Shown here: in pieces, positions 51,787 to 60,578 of the stretch
Position numbering within the stretch: the stretch's first letter is position 1
How the letters are laid out: every line of letters starts with the position of its first letter
Assembly (NCBI RefSeq): GCF_002929505.1
Contig: NZ_PJJL01000071.1
Coordinates: 248,001-312,000, forward strand
Source: Cryobacterium sp. Y57
Lineage (GTDB): Bacteria; Actinomycetota; Actinomycetes; Actinomycetales; Microbacteriaceae
Length of the DNA stretch: 64,000 bases
Reading direction: 5' to 3'
Program-made: the position numbers and the translations under genes
The notes under the pieces: generated by a model
What the model was told of the DNA's origin: nothing
Databases searched by the model: none
Seen by the model: only the letters and a program-made list of their open reading frames with translations

Positions 51787-53300
51787 GGCAGGTGCTCCGG
51801 TCGGCGCGATCGGTGCTGGCCGAGCGCCGGGCCCGGGCGGCCAGCGACACCGGCTACCTGATTTACGTCTCGGTGCTCGTCGTCGGTCTCGTGGCCGTTC
51901 CGGCCACGCTGGCGATCGTGCGCGGTCTGGCCCAACCCCCGGTCGTGGCCGCGCTCAGCTCCCCGGGCAGCGCCCGGATCGTCGGAATGATCGCGGCAGC
52001 GCTCGCTGCGGGGGCCCTGCTGCTTGGTCATACCCGCGGGCCCGTGGTTCCGAGTCCGTTCCTCACGGAGTTTCTGGCGGGGAGCGACCTGCCCCGCCAT
52101 GCCACTGTGCTCCGCCCTTTTCTGGTGAGCGGGGCCGTGCTCGCGTGCTCGGTCGGTGCAGCGGTGGGTCTCGTGGTCGCGGCGCGATTGGTGAACGGCG
52201 CGGCGGCATCCGTTTCGGCGGTGCTGGTCGTGCTGGGGTGTCTCGGTTTCTCTGGCCTGCTCACCGTATTCTGGCTGATGGGGCAAAGCCTGCCGCGCCG
52301 CATCACGGTCGGGCTGGCGCTCGTCGTCGTGGCGATGGGCGCCGCGACGAACGGTGACACTCTCAGGTTCACCCCGTGGGGCTGGGTCGCCCTGCTGTGG
52401 CAGGGAGTAAGCACGGGTGCGCCCAGCGTCTGGTGGCCGGCGATCGCCCTGGGAGTATCGTCGCTGGCGCTCATCGGCGTGCCCGCGCTGCTGGGCAACC
52501 TGCGCGCAGACGAGATGATGGCGCAGTCGCGGCGTTGGCAGTCCATCTCAACATTGGTGCACATCGGCGATGTCGCCGGGGCTTCTGGAACGCTGCGCGA
52601 CCCACCGACTCGTGGGCGACGCCGGCGCATTCCCCTGACCGGTCCGCTGATGCTGGCGATCGTGCAGCGCGACGTTATCGCTGCCGGGCGGTTTCCGGTG
52701 CGCATCACTCTCGGTTCGCTCGCCCTCGTCGGTGCCGGCTGGCTCACCGCCGTGACTGCGGCAATGCCCGATGGCGCCGACTGGATCACGGCCCTCGCCG
52801 GGGTGTCGCTGGCCTACCTGGGGGTGGGCGTCTGGTGCGATGGCCTGCGCAACGCCGCCGACAACGCGACTCCGGGTTCGCTATATGGGGGCAGCCCCCT
52901 CACCCTACTCGGCGCTCACTCGGTTATCCCTCTGCTCGCCGCCGTCGTGTTCGGCTCGCTCGGGGCCGTAGGCGGGGCTGTGGGCGGGGCCGTTGCCTGG
53001 TGGATGCTGCTGGCGGTGTTCATCGTGCTCGTGCGCGTTCTGGACTGCGCCAAAGGGCCCATGCCGATCGGCCTGCTCCTGCCAGTGCCGACCCCGGTGG
53101 GAGACGTGTCGATCCTCAATGCGATGGCGTGGCAAGCGGATGCACTCCTCATCGTTCTCGTCGTTGCCGGCGGTCTCACCGTGCACGTCGGGGCAGCGGG
53201 GACCGGAGGGGCTGGACTGGGAGCGGCCCTGTGGCTGGCCGTCGCCGGAACGCTCGTGGCCGCGCTCGCCCTGCGACGCGTCCGTGCGCTCCGTCGATAA
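51783..53300 (+). CDS. ABC transporter membrane subunit (DUF6297-like)
   Basis: A 505-residue membrane protein with roughly twelve hydrophobic segments, e.g. YVSVLVVGLVAVPATLAIV, AAVGLVVAARLVNGAAASVS, VALLWQGVSTGAP region and VIPLLAAVVFGSLGAVGGAV. It resembles the DUF6297-type permeases that pair with a single ATPase in actinobacteria. GTG start coupled to the ATPase gene. No substrate can be proposed. Confidence 0.78.
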   Translation: MRQVLRSARSVLAERRARAASDTGYLIYVSVLVVGLVAVPATLAIVRGLAQPPVVAALSSPGSARIVGMIAAALAAGALLLGHTRGPVVPSPFLTEFLAGSDLPRHATVLRPFLVSGAVLACSVGAAVGLVVAARLVNGAAASVSAVLVVLGCLGFSGLLTVFWLMGQSLPRRITVGLALVVVAMGAATNGDTLRFTPWGWVALLWQGVSTGAPSVWWPAIALGVSSLALIGVPALLGNLRADEMMAQSRRWQSISTLVHIGDVAGASGTLRDPPTRGRRRRIPLTGPLMLAIVQRDVIAAGRFPVRITLGSLALVGAGWLTAVTAAMPDGADWITALAGVSLAYLGVGVWCDGLRNAADNATPGSLYGGSPLTLLGAHSVIPLLAAVVFGSLGAVGGAVGGAVAWWMLLAVFIVLVRVLDCAKGPMPIGLLLPVPTPVGDVSILNAMAWQADALLIVLVVAGGLTVHVGAAGTGGAGLGAALWLAVAGTLVAALALRRVRALRR

Positions 53301-53394
53301 CGCTCGTGTCGAGGTTGCACAATTCTCGAAATGGATGCCCGACCATGAGACTTCGCACCGTGAGGCGAAGCGGGTCAACTGGTATGTTGCGAGG

Positions 53395-54033
53395 GTGACT
53401 GACACCAGCGCGCCGAACCCAGCGACGCTTCCCTCCGGCTGGGTGCGACTCGACCGTGCCGGCTGGTGGAGCACCTTCGCGGCAACTCCGCTGAACGGCA
53501 TCCTCCTGGGTATCCTGCCGATCAACCTCGGAACCACGTTGGCGCAAAGTTTCGACATCTCGATCTGGTGGGGATTCCTGATCGCCCTCGGCGCTGTCGT
53601 TCCGGTGTTCTTAGTGCTCTACCTCGTGCAGCAGCTGCGCTACCCGCAAGCCTCGGTGAACTTCGACACGAACGAACTGCGGGCCGGGCGGCGGGTCGTG
53701 CCCCTGGCTGAGATCATTTGGGCTCGCCTCGACATGTTCGACCGTCAACGCGCCCACACGCGCATGCTCACCCTGCGGTTCGGCGCGGAGGGCGGGCCGC
53801 GGGCATCCGTTCGTCTGCGCGGTCGCAGCGGACAAACACTCCGCGCCGCGGTGACCGACTGCGTTGCCGAGATCATTCGCCGTTCATCGATCGTCGTGCC
53901 TTCGACGCCCAATGACCCCAGCGGGCGCTTTGCCCGCTACAACTTTCCCGGTTCGCTCGGCCGTTCTGACGTTCTCGAGGTCGTGCTGAACCCGCCGACC
54001 ATCGACGATCCCACGCCGGTGCTGATCTCCTGA
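53395..54033 (+). CDS. Hypothetical membrane protein with two TM segments
   Basis: About 212 residues from a GTG (an ATG at 53335 is the alternative). Two hydrophobic segments, LNGILLGILPINLGTTLAQ and WWGFLIALGAVVPVFLVLYL, are followed by a soluble PH-like part (DTNELRAGRRVVPLAEIIWA). No function known. Its last 97 bases overlap, on the opposite strand, the end of the EamA gene. Confidence 0.68.
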   Translation: MTDTSAPNPATLPSGWVRLDRAGWWSTFAATPLNGILLGILPINLGTTLAQSFDISIWWGFLIALGAVVPVFLVLYLVQQLRYPQASVNFDTNELRAGRRVVPLAEIIWARLDMFDRQRAHTRMLTLRFGAEGGPRASVRLRGRSGQTLRAAVTDCVAEIIRRSSIVVPSTPNDPSGRFARYNFPGSLGRSDVLEVVLNPPTIDDPTPVLIS

Positions 54034-55091
54034 GCGGATGCGCCGGCCGTCGCCTCATCGGAGCGGGCGGCCTCGTCGTTCTCGCCGTGAGCGTCGCCAT
54101 GTGCGTCGCTGTGAGCGTCGTCATGAGCGTCGCCGTGTGCGTGCGGCAGTCCCGGCTCGTCCGGCGAAAGCGCCTCGGCGGCCAGCTCGACGCGTTCCTC
54201 CCCCACAGCCGCGATGCCGCCCAGGATCAAAAGCCCGCCGAGCAGCTGCAGCGGCGTCAGCACTTCGCCCAGCAGCAGCCAGGCGAACAGCGACGCGAAG
54301 ATGACCTCGAGCAGGCCGACGAACGAGGCGAGCCTCGACCCGAGAATTCCCGCCGCCGTGATGCCCGCCACATACGCGAGCGCGGTGCTGATAATGGCGA
54401 GCGCGAGCAGCGGCGCCCACCACGGCACAACCGTGCCGAGCAGGGACAGGTCGAGAAACGATGCGGTGAAAGGAAGCAGACCGGTCAGGCCGAGCAGGCC
54501 GAGGGCTGTTCCCCCGACCAGCAATCCAAAGGCCGCCAGTGCGATCGGCGGCAAGCCTTCGGTCGGGCGCGCAGCCACCACGAAGAACACCGCGCAGGCG
54601 ATGGCCGCGCCGAAGGCGAACAGAACCCCCATCGGGTCCACGGCCCGAATGGCACCGGGCCCGATCACGAGCAGTAGCCCGCCAACGGCGAGAGCCGATC
54701 CGAGCAGCACCGTGCGGCGGGGCATCCGTTTGGTCGTCACCCAAACGAAGCCGACCAGAATCAGCGGAGCGAGAAATTCAATCAGCAACGCGGTCGAGAC
54801 TGGAATGGTCTGGAGCGCGGCAAAATAGGCCAGTTGCGTACCCGCGACACCGACGATGCCCATCCCGAGCACGCGCCAGCGACCCCGCCACAGGGCCCCC
54901 CAACGCCCGCGCAACGAATACAGCGCGAATGGCAGCAAGACGAGCCCGGCGGTCCACGCGCGGGCAGTCACGGCGGCTGTCGGTGACCAACCAGCTTCGA
55001 GCATGGGCTTGACCAGCGCGCCGGAGGTTCCAAACGAAATGGCAGCAATGGCGGCAACGATCACGCCTCCCGGCAGGGACGAGATCTTCAT
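53937..55091 (-). CDS. EamA-family (DMT) transporter with His/Asp-rich tail
   Basis: A 384-residue transporter with ten hydrophobic segments in two EamA units (FGTSGALVKPMLEAGW at the start, ALAYVAGITAAGILGSRLAS in the second). AAGGAGG-type ribosome site before the ATG. The C-terminal ~90 residues are an unusual hydrophilic tail with HAHGDAHDDAHSDAHGDAHG, a probable metal-binding or acidic repeat. The 3-prime end overlaps the convergent membrane-protein gene by 97 bases. It is divergent from the CGNR regulator gene, which probably controls it. Confidence 0.88.
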   Translation of the reverse strand: MKISSLPGGVIVAAIAAISFGTSGALVKPMLEAGWSPTAAVTARAWTAGLVLLPFALYSLRGRWGALWRGRWRVLGMGIVGVAGTQLAYFAALQTIPVSTALLIEFLAPLILVGFVWVTTKRMPRRTVLLGSALAVGGLLLVIGPGAIRAVDPMGVLFAFGAAIACAVFFVVAARPTEGLPPIALAAFGLLVGGTALGLLGLTGLLPFTASFLDLSLLGTVVPWWAPLLALAIISTALAYVAGITAAGILGSRLASFVGLLEVIFASLFAWLLLGEVLTPLQLLGGLLILGGIAAVGEERVELAAEALSPDEPGLPHAHGDAHDDAHSDAHGDAHGENDEAARSDEATAGASAQEISTGVGSSMVGGFSTTSRTSERPSEPGKL

Positions 55092-55115
55092 GCGCCTCCT
55101 TCACAAGACGTGGGC

Positions 55116-55149
55116 CTGTCATGGTCTAAACTGTTTTCACCACTGACAG
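55116..55149. promoter_or_regulatory. Inverted repeat in the EamA/CGNR divergent promoter
   Basis: CTGTCA (55116-55121) and TGACAG (55144-55149) flank an AT-rich centre (TCTAAACTGTTTTC) in the 84-base divergent spacer. This is a likely operator through which the CGNR protein regulates both genes. Confidence 0.45.
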
Positions 55150-55175
55150 TAGAACCCTATTGCCAAGGAGTCAAC

Positions 55176-55760
55176 TTGCATTTTGCCCCTGACACCGAGG
55201 AAGCACTCGAATTCGTCGTGCTGCTCGGCGCCACTGACCCTGGGGCCTCTCGAAGTGGCCGCGACGAACTCGAAACGCTCGCCGACCTCGCTGCCCTGCT
55301 CGCCCCCATTTTGTTCACCGGCCGCATCGACGGAGATGATGTCGAGCTGCTCGACGTGCAACAGACCCGTGCCCTGCTGCGCCGGGTCTGGACTCTCGGC
55401 CGCGACGACGCCGTCACGGAGATCAACCGCATGCTGCGCGAGGCCAGGGCGCTCCCCCAGCTCGCCCGCCATGATGACTCGGACTGGCACCTGCACGCGA
55501 CCGAGCCCGAGGCTCCACTCGGGGAACGCATGCGCGTCGAGGCCGCGCTGGCGTTGATCGACGTGATTCGCAGCGACGAAATGGGTCGCCTGCGCATCTG
55601 CGAAGCGGATGCCTGCACCGGGCTGGTTCTTGACCTCTCCCGTAACGGGTCGAAGCGTTTCTGCAGCGTGCGCTGTGGCAACCGCATGAACATGATCGCC
55701 TTCCGCGAGCGCCAGCCCACCGGCTCTACTCCGTCGCTGCCTCGTCGCGCACACGAATGA
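55176..55760 (+). CDS. CGNR zinc-finger / ABATE-domain regulator
   Basis: A 194-residue protein with a TTG start five bases after AAGGAG. The N-terminal ABATE region (FAPDTEEALEFVVLLGATDP) is followed by the C-terminal CGNR finger: CEADACTGLVLDLSRNGSKR, F-C-S-V-R-C-G-N-R, giving four cysteines for zinc. Such proteins are stress or ligand-linked DNA-binding regulators. The gene is divergent from the EamA transporter gene, a common pairing in actinobacteria. Its end overlaps the convergent MDR gene by 35 bases. Confidence 0.9.
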   Translation: MHFAPDTEEALEFVVLLGATDPGASRSGRDELETLADLAALLAPILFTGRIDGDDVELLDVQQTRALLRRVWTLGRDDAVTEINRMLREARALPQLARHDDSDWHLHATEPEAPLGERMRVEAALALIDVIRSDEMGRLRICEADACTGLVLDLSRNGSKRFCSVRCGNRMNMIAFRERQPTGSTPSLPRRAHE

Positions 55761-56706
55761 CGACGTTGCCGATCTTCTGCCCCGTCGCGACATATTCGTA
55801 GGCAGCGCGAATATCTTCGAGCGGGTAGGTCCGGTCGATATCCGGCCGAAACTCGCCCGATGCGACCAGGCCCTGCAGGAACAGTGCATCGTCGCGGGTG
55901 TCCTTGGGAATGGGAAACACTACGCGCTTCCTCCTCAGCACCGGCGTGGTCAGCGCCAGGATCAGATTTTGCCACAGCGTACCAAGTTCGGACGAGATGT
56001 AGATTCCGTCGGGAGCGAGCACCCGGCGGCAGCGTCCGAAAGAACTCTTCCCGACCATGTCGAGCACCACATCAAACTCATCGTCGAGCGCGGTGAAGTC
56101 CTCGAGCGTGTAGTCCACCACCCGCTCAGCCCCGAGAGATTCCATCAGGGATAGGTGCGGGGTGGCGCAGACCGCTGTGACGCGGGCGCCGACATTCACG
56201 AGCAATTGCACCGCAGCTGATCCGATCCCTCCCGTACCGCCGTTGACCAATACCTTCTGTCCGGCGGTGACCCGTGCCGCGCGCAGCATGTTGAGCGCGT
56301 AGTGGGCGCCCTCCAGAATCGGTGATGCCTCCACGTAGGAAACGTCTCCCGGAATCTCGACGACCATTCCCGTCGCGGCGACAGTCAGATAGCCAGCGTG
56401 ACCACCAAATTTCACGCCGCTGTAGCCGAATACCCGCTGGCCGACCGCAAACGCACTGACGTCGGCGCCGACACCGGCGACCTCGCCGGCGAACTCGCAG
56501 CCAAGAATCGTCGCCCGAGGCTTGCGCAGTCCGCTGAATAGCCGCACCACGCGTGGCTTGCCGCTCAGAAAGCCGCAGTCGGTGCGGTTGACCGTGCTGG
56601 TAAAGACGCGCACGAGCAGTTCGTTGCGCTGGGGTATCGGCTGCGGCGTAGTCTCGACGTGCACGAAGCTTGGGGGTCCGTACTGACGGTACACGGCAGC
56701 TTTCAT
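55726..56706 (-). CDS. MDR-family NAD(P)-dependent oxidoreductase
   Basis: A 326-residue reductase: MKAAVYRQYGPPSFVHVETT, TVNRTDCGFLSGKP, LGCEFAGEVAGVG, the nucleotide-binding VLVNGGTGGIGSAAVQLLV and DVVLDMVGKSSFGRCRRVL. No zinc ligands, so a quinone or enone reductase. I chose the ATG at 56706. It is divergent from menB across about 90 bases; a redox role around quinones is suggestive only. Confidence 0.88.
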   Translation of the reverse strand: MKAAVYRQYGPPSFVHVETTPQPIPQRNELLVRVFTSTVNRTDCGFLSGKPRVVRLFSGLRKPRATILGCEFAGEVAGVGADVSAFAVGQRVFGYSGVKFGGHAGYLTVAATGMVVEIPGDVSYVEASPILEGAHYALNMLRAARVTAGQKVLVNGGTGGIGSAAVQLLVNVGARVTAVCATPHLSLMESLGAERVVDYTLEDFTALDDEFDVVLDMVGKSSFGRCRRVLAPDGIYISSELGTLWQNLILALTTPVLRRKRVVFPIPKDTRDDALFLQGLVASGEFRPDIDRTYPLEDIRAAYEYVATGQKIGNVVIRVRDEAATE

Positions 56707-56799
56707 GCGGCTCAGCGTACCCTCGAACGCGCCGTCGCGACCGGGTGGCCTCGGGAGCTCGGCGATGGCCAGTATTGTCAGCACACCTAAGCTGAAACC

Positions 56800-57687
56800 A
56801 TGACTCAGGTTTCCGAAATTTTTGACCCTTCACTCTGGAAGCCCGTCGATGGCTTCACCACGCTGCAGGACATCACCTACCACCACGACAACGCCGGGCG
56901 GGTCGCCCGCGTGGCCTTCAACCGGCCAGAGGTGCGCAATGCGTTCCGCCCTCAGTCTGTCGATGAGCTCTACCGGGTGCTTGACGACGCCAGGCAGAAC
57001 ACGCGAATCGGTGTGGTGCTCCTCACGGGTAATGGGCCGAGCCCTAAGGACGGGGGCTGGGCATTCTGCTCTGGTGGCGACCAGCGTATCCGCGGGCGCG
57101 ACGGCTACCAGTACCGTGACGGGGTCGCAAGCACCGGGCGGCTGCACATTCTCGAGGTGCAGCGACTCATCCGGTTCATGCCGAAAGTCGTCATTGCCGT
57201 CATTCCCGGCTGGGCGGCCGGCGGCGGCCACTCCCTGCACGTTGTCTGCGACCTCTCGATCGCCAGCAAGGAACACGGCATGTTCAAGCAAACGGATGCC
57301 GACGTCGGCTCGTTCGACGGCGGCTACGGCAGCGCCTATTTCGCCCAGCACGTCGGGCAGAAATTTGCCCGGGAGGTTTTCTTTCTCGCGCGTCCCTACG
57401 ACGCCCAGCGCGCCTACGAGATGGGCGCCGTGAACGCCGTGGTGCCCCATGCAGAGTTGGAGACGACCGCACTGGAGTGGGCCAACACCATCCTGACAAA
57501 ATCGCCGACCGCGATCCGCATGCTGAAATTCTCGTTCAACGCCGTCGATGACGGAATGGTCGGCCAGCAGATCTTCGCCGGTGAAGCCACCCGCCTGGCC
57601 TACGGCACCGACGAGGCCGTCGAGGGCAAGGACGCGTTCCTGGAACACCGCGAACCGGACTGGTCGCCCTTTCCCTGGCAGTTCTAG
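56800..57687 (+). CDS. menB: 1,4-dihydroxy-2-naphthoyl-CoA synthase
   Basis: A 295-residue crotonase-fold enzyme of menaquinone synthesis. Typical MenB text: ITYHHDNAGRVARVAFNRPE, VRNAFRPQSVDEL, FCSGGDQRIRGRDGY for the oxyanion hole and variable loop, IPGWAAGGGHSLHVVCDLSI, TDADVGSFDGGYGSAYFAQH with the catalytic Asp, and the end HREPDWSPFPWQF. It closes the second ring of naphthoate from succinylbenzoyl-CoA in the cytosol. No other men genes are nearby in the window. Confidence 0.95.
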   Translation: MTQVSEIFDPSLWKPVDGFTTLQDITYHHDNAGRVARVAFNRPEVRNAFRPQSVDELYRVLDDARQNTRIGVVLLTGNGPSPKDGGWAFCSGGDQRIRGRDGYQYRDGVASTGRLHILEVQRLIRFMPKVVIAVIPGWAAGGGHSLHVVCDLSIASKEHGMFKQTDADVGSFDGGYGSAYFAQHVGQKFAREVFFLARPYDAQRAYEMGAVNAVVPHAELETTALEWANTILTKSPTAIRMLKFSFNAVDDGMVGQQIFAGEATRLAYGTDEAVEGKDAFLEHREPDWSPFPWQF

Positions 57688-57803
57688 GGGCAGCCCGAAC
57701 GCTCACCACCATGTACCGGTGTCGCTGCGTGACTGACCGAGAGTTCTAGGGCAGGGCGGTCAACACCCGCGTGTCGGCCGTTGCTGCGTGCAGCCACTCA
57801 GAA

Positions 57804-58247
57804 TCAGGCGCCCGCCTGCTGCTCGGCCACGTACGCCGCAGGGCCTTTTTCGGCGGCGACCGGGTCCATCCAGAGTGCGCTGAACTCGTTGCCGTCCGGA
57901 TCTTGGAAATCGCGGGCGTACATGAACCCGTAGTCCTGTGCCGCACGCGGCTCGGTGGCACCGCCGGCCAGCGCCTTGTCTAGAATCGCGTCGACGTCTT
58001 CGCGAGAATCCCGGCTGAACGCGGTTTGCGTGAGCACGGTGGTGCCGGGGTCGGCGATCGGCTTGTCGGTGAAGGTGGCGAAGAAGTCCCGCGTGAGCAC
58101 CATGAGGTAGAGGTTTTTCTCGATCACGATGCAGGCGGCGTTCTCGTCGGTGAACAGCGGATTGATAGTCCAGCCGAGCCCGGTGAAGAAGGCTTTCGAC
58201 CGGTCGAGGTCGCTCGTAGGTAAATTGACGAAGATGCTGGTGACCAT
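57804..58247 (-). CDS. VOC-family protein
   Basis: A 147-residue protein with AGAGGAG before the ATG: MVTSIFVNLPTSDLDRSKAF, FTGLGWTINPLF, VIEKNLYLMVLTRDFFATFT, then YGFMYARDFQDPDGNEFSAL. This is the common extradiol-dioxygenase-like fold used by many resistance and stress proteins; the substrate is unknown. The gene stands between menB (convergent) and a long promoter-like spacer. Confidence 0.88.
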   Translation of the reverse strand: MVTSIFVNLPTSDLDRSKAFFTGLGWTINPLFTDENAACIVIEKNLYLMVLTRDFFATFTDKPIADPGTTVLTQTAFSRDSREDVDAILDKALAGGATEPRAAQDYGFMYARDFQDPDGNEFSALWMDPVAAEKGPAAYVAEQQAGA

Positions 58248-58566
58248 GGTGACTCCTCTGCCTGGCGGGGTGCCCGCGCTGCGAGCTCTCTTCCATCGTC
58301 GTGAGAACGCGCGATATGTCAAGAGCCACGTACGAGCCGATGGCGCCGTCCGGCCGCCTGACGGCGCAAATAAGGTGCATCGCCTCGGCGGGCACCTGCT
58401 CACCGGTCACAGCCTCCCGGAGCATAGGCGCCGCCCGCAGCACGCTACCGGAAGCTTCATCACTCGGAAACAACGTGACCTGCATCGGACCAAACCGACC
58501 ACCTCACGCGGATGCCCCTCCGTGCACTGGTTGCGGATCTCACCCGGTCATATATGATTCAGAAAA
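58248..58566. other. Left part of a 426-base divergent spacer
   Basis: The minus strand has an open frame from an ATG at 58485 with protein-like text (MLREAVTGEQVPAEAMHLIC), but it runs into the VOC gene in the wrong frame and has no ribosome site. I regard it as a possible decayed gene end, not a feature. Otherwise the stretch should carry the VOC promoter. Confidence 0.35.
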
Positions 58567-58624
58567 CGATAATAGAACACCGCATTCGATTATCGAACGC
58601 AGACTGATGCTGGCGTTCGAATCG
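58567..58624. promoter_or_regulatory. IclR-like operator repeats before the aromatic hydroxylase
   Basis: CGATAATAGAAC (58567-58578) and CGATTATCGAAC (58587-58598) are 10/12 identical and exactly 20 bases apart; the second is part of the palindrome TTCGAT-T-ATCGAA. A third, inverted, copy GTTCGAATCG lies at 58615-58624. CGAACGC/GCGTTCG (58594-58600 and 58613-58619) adds an inverted repeat. The form resembles operators of IclR-type aromatic regulators (PobR/PcaU group). Confidence 0.55.
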
Positions 58625-58673
58625 TTGTATTGAAAGACCCCACCGAGAGACCCCACACAGAAGTGAGGAAGTC

Positions 58674-60545
58674 GTGCAATTTCACCACCACGGATACGTG
58701 TCCGCTGATCCGCGTAGGCAGGATGCGGCCGGAGTGGGCATCGATCGCCCCGTCGAGCTCCCCGACAACGTCGACGTTCTGATCGTGGGCACGGGCCCGG
58801 CCGGCATGATCACCGCCGCCCAGCTCTCCCAGTTTCCCGGTATTACCACGCGCATCCTCGAGCGCCGCGGCGAACGTCTCGCGATCGGGCAGGCCGACGG
58901 CATCCAGGCCCGCAGTGTCGAGACCTTCCAGGCCTTCGGGTTCGCCGAGCGCATCATCACCGAGGCCTACCGCATCACCGAGATGGCGTTCTGGAAGCCC
59001 GACCCCACCAACCCGGCCAACATCATCCGCACCGCCCGCGCCATCGACGACCCCACCGGCATCAGCGAATTTCCGCACCTCATCGTCAACCAGGCACGCG
59101 TGTTGGACTACTTCGCCGAGGTGATGGCCAATTCGCCCACCAGAATGACACCCGACTTCGGCTATGAAATGCTCAGCCTGACCAACACCAACGAGGGCGA
59201 CTACCCCGTCACCGTGACGCTCCGGCACACCAGCGGAGAGCTGACCGGCCAGGAGCGCATCGTGCACGCCCAGTATGTGGTCGGCGCCGACGGTGCCCAC
59301 AGCGCCGTGCGCGATTCCATCGGCTGCACGCTGGCCGGTGACGCGGCCTTCCACGCCTGGGGTGTCATGGACGTGCTGGCCGTCACCGATTTTCCCGACA
59401 TTCGCACCAAGTGCGCAATCCAGTCCGGATCCGGCGGAAGCATCCTGCACATTCCGCGCGAGGGCGGTTATCTGTTTCGCATGTACGTCGACCTCGGCGA
59501 AGTGGCCGCCGACGACAACGGCGCCGCGCGCTCGACGACGATCGACCAGATCATCGTGAAGGCCAACGAGATTCTGCACCCCTACACACTCGATGTGAAA
59601 AACGTGGCCTGGCACAGCGTTTATGAGGTCGCCCACCGTCTGACCGACCGGTTCGACGACCTGCTGCCTGAGGAGATCGGCATCCGCTCCCCGCGGGTCT
59701 TCATCACCGGCGACGCCTGTCACACCCACAGCGCCAAGGCCGGCCAGGGCATGAACGTCTCAATGCAGGACGGCTTCAACCTCGGCTGGAAGCTCGGCTA
59801 CGTGCTCGACGGGCGTAGCCCCGATAGCCTGCTCAGCACCTATTCCGCCGAGCGCCAGGTCATTGCGAAGAACCTGATCGATTTCGACAAGGAGTGGTCG
59901 AGCCTGATGGCGGCGAAGCCCGAAGACCTCACAGTTCCGCTCGAGGACTTCTACACCCAGACATGGGAGTTTCCATCAGGATTCATGACCCGATACCCGC
60001 CGTCGATGCTCATCGGCGAAGCGACCCATCAGGCGCTCGCCACCGGATTCCCCATCGGCAAACGCTTCAAGTCCGCCCCGGTCGTGCGCGTGGGCGACGC
60101 CAACCCGGTGCAGCTGGGCCACCACCACCGCGCCGACGGCCGCTGGCGCGTGTACGCGTTCGCTGACGCATCCGCTGAAATACTGGCCTCTTGGGCCACG
60201 TGGATGCGGACCGCCCCCGATTCGCCGCTACTCACGCACACCCCGGCCGACAGCGACATCGATAGCGTCTTCGACCTGAAGGTGGTGTACCAGCAGGCGC
60301 ACACCGAGGTTGACCTCGGCCGAGTCGACGTGGCGTTTTTACCGAAAACGGGCCCGTTCGGGCTGATCGACTACGAGAAGGTGTACGCCGCCGACCCGAA
60401 TCACGACATCTTTGAGCAGCGCGGTCTCGATCGCAACGGCGTCGTGGTGATCGTGCGCCCCGATCAGTACGTCGCCCATGTGCTGCCCCTGACCGCTACT
60501 GCTGAGCTGGCGGCCTACTTTCGGCAGATGTTGCTTGTTCGGTAG
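58674..60545 (+). CDS. FAD-dependent aromatic hydroxylase (phenol/3-hydroxybenzoate type)
   Basis: A 623-residue class A flavoprotein monooxygenase with a GTG start behind GAGGAA. The ADP-binding motif VGTGPAG is at residues ~38-44, then GADGAHSAVRDSIG, and VFITGDACHTHSAKAGQGMN for the second FAD site with NLGWKL. The C-terminal thioredoxin-like domain (~residues 440-620) is characteristic of phenol 2-monooxygenase and 3-hydroxybenzoate 4-monooxygenase. It hydroxylates a phenolic ring using NAD(P)H and O2. No ring-cleavage genes are in the window, so the pathway cannot be completed here. Confidence 0.9.
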   Translation: MQFHHHGYVSADPRRQDAAGVGIDRPVELPDNVDVLIVGTGPAGMITAAQLSQFPGITTRILERRGERLAIGQADGIQARSVETFQAFGFAERIITEAYRITEMAFWKPDPTNPANIIRTARAIDDPTGISEFPHLIVNQARVLDYFAEVMANSPTRMTPDFGYEMLSLTNTNEGDYPVTVTLRHTSGELTGQERIVHAQYVVGADGAHSAVRDSIGCTLAGDAAFHAWGVMDVLAVTDFPDIRTKCAIQSGSGGSILHIPREGGYLFRMYVDLGEVAADDNGAARSTTIDQIIVKANEILHPYTLDVKNVAWHSVYEVAHRLTDRFDDLLPEEIGIRSPRVFITGDACHTHSAKAGQGMNVSMQDGFNLGWKLGYVLDGRSPDSLLSTYSAERQVIAKNLIDFDKEWSSLMAAKPEDLTVPLEDFYTQTWEFPSGFMTRYPPSMLIGEATHQALATGFPIGKRFKSAPVVRVGDANPVQLGHHHRADGRWRVYAFADASAEILASWATWMRTAPDSPLLTHTPADSDIDSVFDLKVVYQQAHTEVDLGRVDVAFLPKTGPFGLIDYEKVYAADPNHDIFEQRGLDRNGVVVIVRPDQYVAHVLPLTATAELAAYFRQMLLVR

Positions 60546-60578
60546 GGCTCAGCGAGCGGATGCCGGTGGGTCGCCCAC

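Noticed and set aside
58260..58485. Possible minus-strand gene upstream of the VOC gene
   Set aside because: Partly protein-like, but no ribosome site and no stop before it runs into the VOC gene in the wrong frame.
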